Positions 54,854 through 55,672 of a DNA stretch of 55,672 nucleotides are shown in pieces. The notes beneath the pieces are model-generated. The model did not search any database, was not told where the DNA came from, and saw only the letters and a list, made by a program, of their open reading frames with translations. This DNA comes from Rhodospirillales bacterium. Lineage in GTDB: Bacteria > Pseudomonadota > Alphaproteobacteria > ATCC43930 > CGMCC-115725. Position 1 is the stretch's first letter. Each line of letters begins with the position of its first letter. Both the position numbers and the translations under genes were made by a program. The stretch spans positions 1 through 55,672 of the forward strand of contig CANJCB010000025.1 of NCBI GenBank assembly GCA_947473305.1. The letters are read 5' to 3'.

Positions 54854-54881
54854 GACGAGACAGCCTATCCCCGATGTGACA
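54854..54881 (-). promoter_or_regulatory. ECF41-type promoter of the CMD-sigma operon
   Basis: On the minus strand TGTCACA (54881 to 54875) is followed after 17 bases by CGTC (54857 to 54854), which equals the published ECF41 promoter pattern TGTCACA-N16-17-CGTC. It lies 43 bases upstream of the CMD ATG. Sigma autoregulation through the operon follows from this. Confidence 0.82.
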
Positions 54882-55158
54882 TGGAGCCGGAAAGAATTTT
54901 TCGGCGGGGCGGGGAAAAGATGGACCGACCGATTGCGAAAACAGGCGAGCGGTCCACGATTGAATAGGCGATTTCGACCCGGCGCTTCTTCAGGGTTGCC
55001 TGTAACGGAGTTGCTTGAAAGTCGCCTTGCGGCCCGATGCTGAATGACCGGGGACGGGTGGAGAGCGGACTGGCGGCTCTCGGTGCTTGGGCGTTTAGAA
55101 GCGACGCGTACTTGCGAGTACGATTTCTCTCTACTAGCTTTGAGGATACAACCGGGGG
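54882..55158. other. intergenic region before the right-end secreted protein
   Basis: Beyond the ECF41 promoter no further gene was supported. The region is moderately GC-rich with a short A/T run (GAAAGAATTTTTC) at 54890-54902. No clear promoter for the gene at 55159 can be pointed out. Confidence 0.35.
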
Positions 55159-55575
55159 GTGCCAAAAATCGTGATCGTTTCTGCTGTCGAGCTTCGCTTT
55201 GGCTCCTTCAACGCGTCCATATTGGCGATCCTGATGAGCGTGGGAATTGTCGTCTCGTCTTTTCCGGCGAGAGCCGATTCCTTCTGCGGTCCGGGCCGCC
55301 ATGTTGGCGCGGAAAACGACGGAGCCGGCAAGTCCTGGGTCTGCGTGCCGGATGCGCCATCGGGAGGCTCGTCCTTTTCGAGCCGCCCCTCTAGCGGAGC
55401 TGGGCGGAACCCGGCTTCAGGGGCGGCGGGGATGGGTGGCGCTGCGTTCGATCTCTTCAACGCCTTGAGCGGCATCCTGGACAGCTCCAATTCCGGCGGG
55501 TCACGAGCGAATACCCCGTTGAATAATCTAGGCTCAGGACCTATTAAATCAGTTGCTGATTTAACGAACCATTGA
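55159..55575 (+). CDS. small secreted protein, C-terminus probably replaced by IS sequence
   Basis: A 138-residue frame from GTG 55159 without a good ribosome binding site. FNASILAILMSVGIVVSSFPARA|DSFCGPG is a signal peptide with an ARA cleavage site. The mature part has two Cys (DSFCGPGRHVG, SWVCVPDAP), then a Ser/Gly/Ala-rich low-complexity stretch (PSGGSSFSSRPSSGAGRNPASGAAGMGG) and FDLFNALSGILDSSNSGG. The last 12 residues, GPIKSVADLTNH, are encoded by the sequence that leads into the IS5 transposase, so the natural end of the gene is probably lost. No family is recognised. Composition is less GC-rich at the 3' end. Confidence 0.55.
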   Translation: MPKIVIVSAVELRFGSFNASILAILMSVGIVVSSFPARADSFCGPGRHVGAENDGAGKSWVCVPDAPSGGSSFSSRPSSGAGRNPASGAAGMGGAAFDLFNALSGILDSSNSGGSRANTPLNNLGSGPIKSVADLTNH

Positions 55576-55672
55576 TTCACTGGTGGCTTCGGGAGGTGCT
55601 GCCATGGATGATTTGTTCTTGTTATCAGAGGCGCAGATGCGTCGGATTTCGCCTTATTTTCCTTTGTCGCAC
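55536..55672 (+). mobile_element. left end of an IS5-family element (runs off right edge)
   Basis: A transposase start at 55604 is preceded by an AT-rich leader that begins near AGGACCTATTAAATCAG, with the hairpin AAATCAG/CTGATTT (55546-55562). The exact left end and target duplication cannot be set without the right end. GC content drops here compared with the upstream gene. Confidence 0.5.
55604..55672 (+). CDS. IS5-family transposase, N-terminus only
   Basis: The frame from ATG 55604 reads MDDLFLLSEAQMRRISPYFPLSH and runs off the window. This is the classical N-terminus of IS5-family (IS1031-like group) transposases, usually MSDLFxLSxxQMxRIxPYFPxSHG. GGGAGG lies seven to eight bases upstream. 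The DDE catalytic domain would be to the right of the window. Confidence 0.8.
   Translation, partial: MDDLFLLSEAQMRRISPYFPLSH

Noticed and set aside
1-55672. Prophage or integrative element covering part of the window
   Set aside because: No integrase, phage structural gene, tRNA target or direct-repeat att site was found; only a partial IS5 element at the right edge and small palindromic repeats.

Overview
The window is GC-rich, densely packed bacterial DNA with operons joined by ATGA/GTGA overlaps. The gene families (ECF41-type sigma factor beside a CMD protein, an ars operon with an aquaporin, Tat-exported PotD-like binding proteins, DHA2 exporters) and the small intergenic palindromes suggest an alphaproteobacterium, perhaps Rhodospirillales or a relative. 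No 16S, tRNA or housekeeping marker is present, so this placement is inference. I see no rRNA, tRNA or CRISPR array.

Layout. 1-6200: edge of an exported protein, an old-yellow-enzyme reductase, a membrane hybrid histidine kinase, a halogenase-like flavoprotein and a RibD/DHFR-like reductase. 6568-14653: an efflux-rich block with three DHA2 exporters, a CynX-like MFS protein, gmhA, an XRE regulator behind a perfect 18-bp palindrome, and a TauE/SafE permease. 14838-16883: a four-gene arsenic operon arsR-arsI-arsC-aqpS with an operator that touches the start codon. 17028-21068: a PAS hybrid kinase broken by one in-frame TGA, a receiver protein, and a PPK2 with three 11-residue repeats at its N-terminus. 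21117-22334: an SDR and a divergent ArsR-type regulator.

The most unusual system is at 22501-27048. It is a tightly coupled cassette of a NeuD-like acyltransferase, an acyl-adenylating enzyme fused to a carrier domain, an N-terminally anchored SGNH protein, an MBOAT protein, and a 54-residue single-span protein ending in a short Tyr-containing tail. The parts and logic match Gram-positive dltA/C/D/B/X, so I read it as a Gram-negative Dlt-like surface-acylation system with unknown cargo and acceptor.

27079-31404 holds small proteins, a YghU-type GST, an MFS exporter and a second RibD-like reductase. 31552-33904 is an AT-led AbiE type IV toxin-antitoxin pair; its toxin carries a C-terminal WYL-like region and a C2H2 zinc finger. 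33982-41641 has an LLM flavin monooxygenase, YciI-like and SRPBCC proteins, a lipoprotein, a Bcr/CflA exporter, a self-inhibited class II Fic protein and an unrecognised exported protein.

41911-53452 looks catabolic. It holds a two-subunit class I fumarase/tartrate dehydratase, an amidohydrolase, an isochorismatase-family hydrolase and an FMN-dependent 2-hydroxy-acid oxidase, interleaved with three PotD-like Tat-exported binding proteins that have no permease or ATPase here. 53449-54811 is an ECF41 sigma factor with its CMD partner, preceded by a match to the ECF41 promoter. The right edge has a secreted protein whose end appears overwritten by an IS5-family element running off the window.

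Several palindromic repeat families sit between genes. Two copies of one family supply the stop codon of the neighbouring minus-strand gene.
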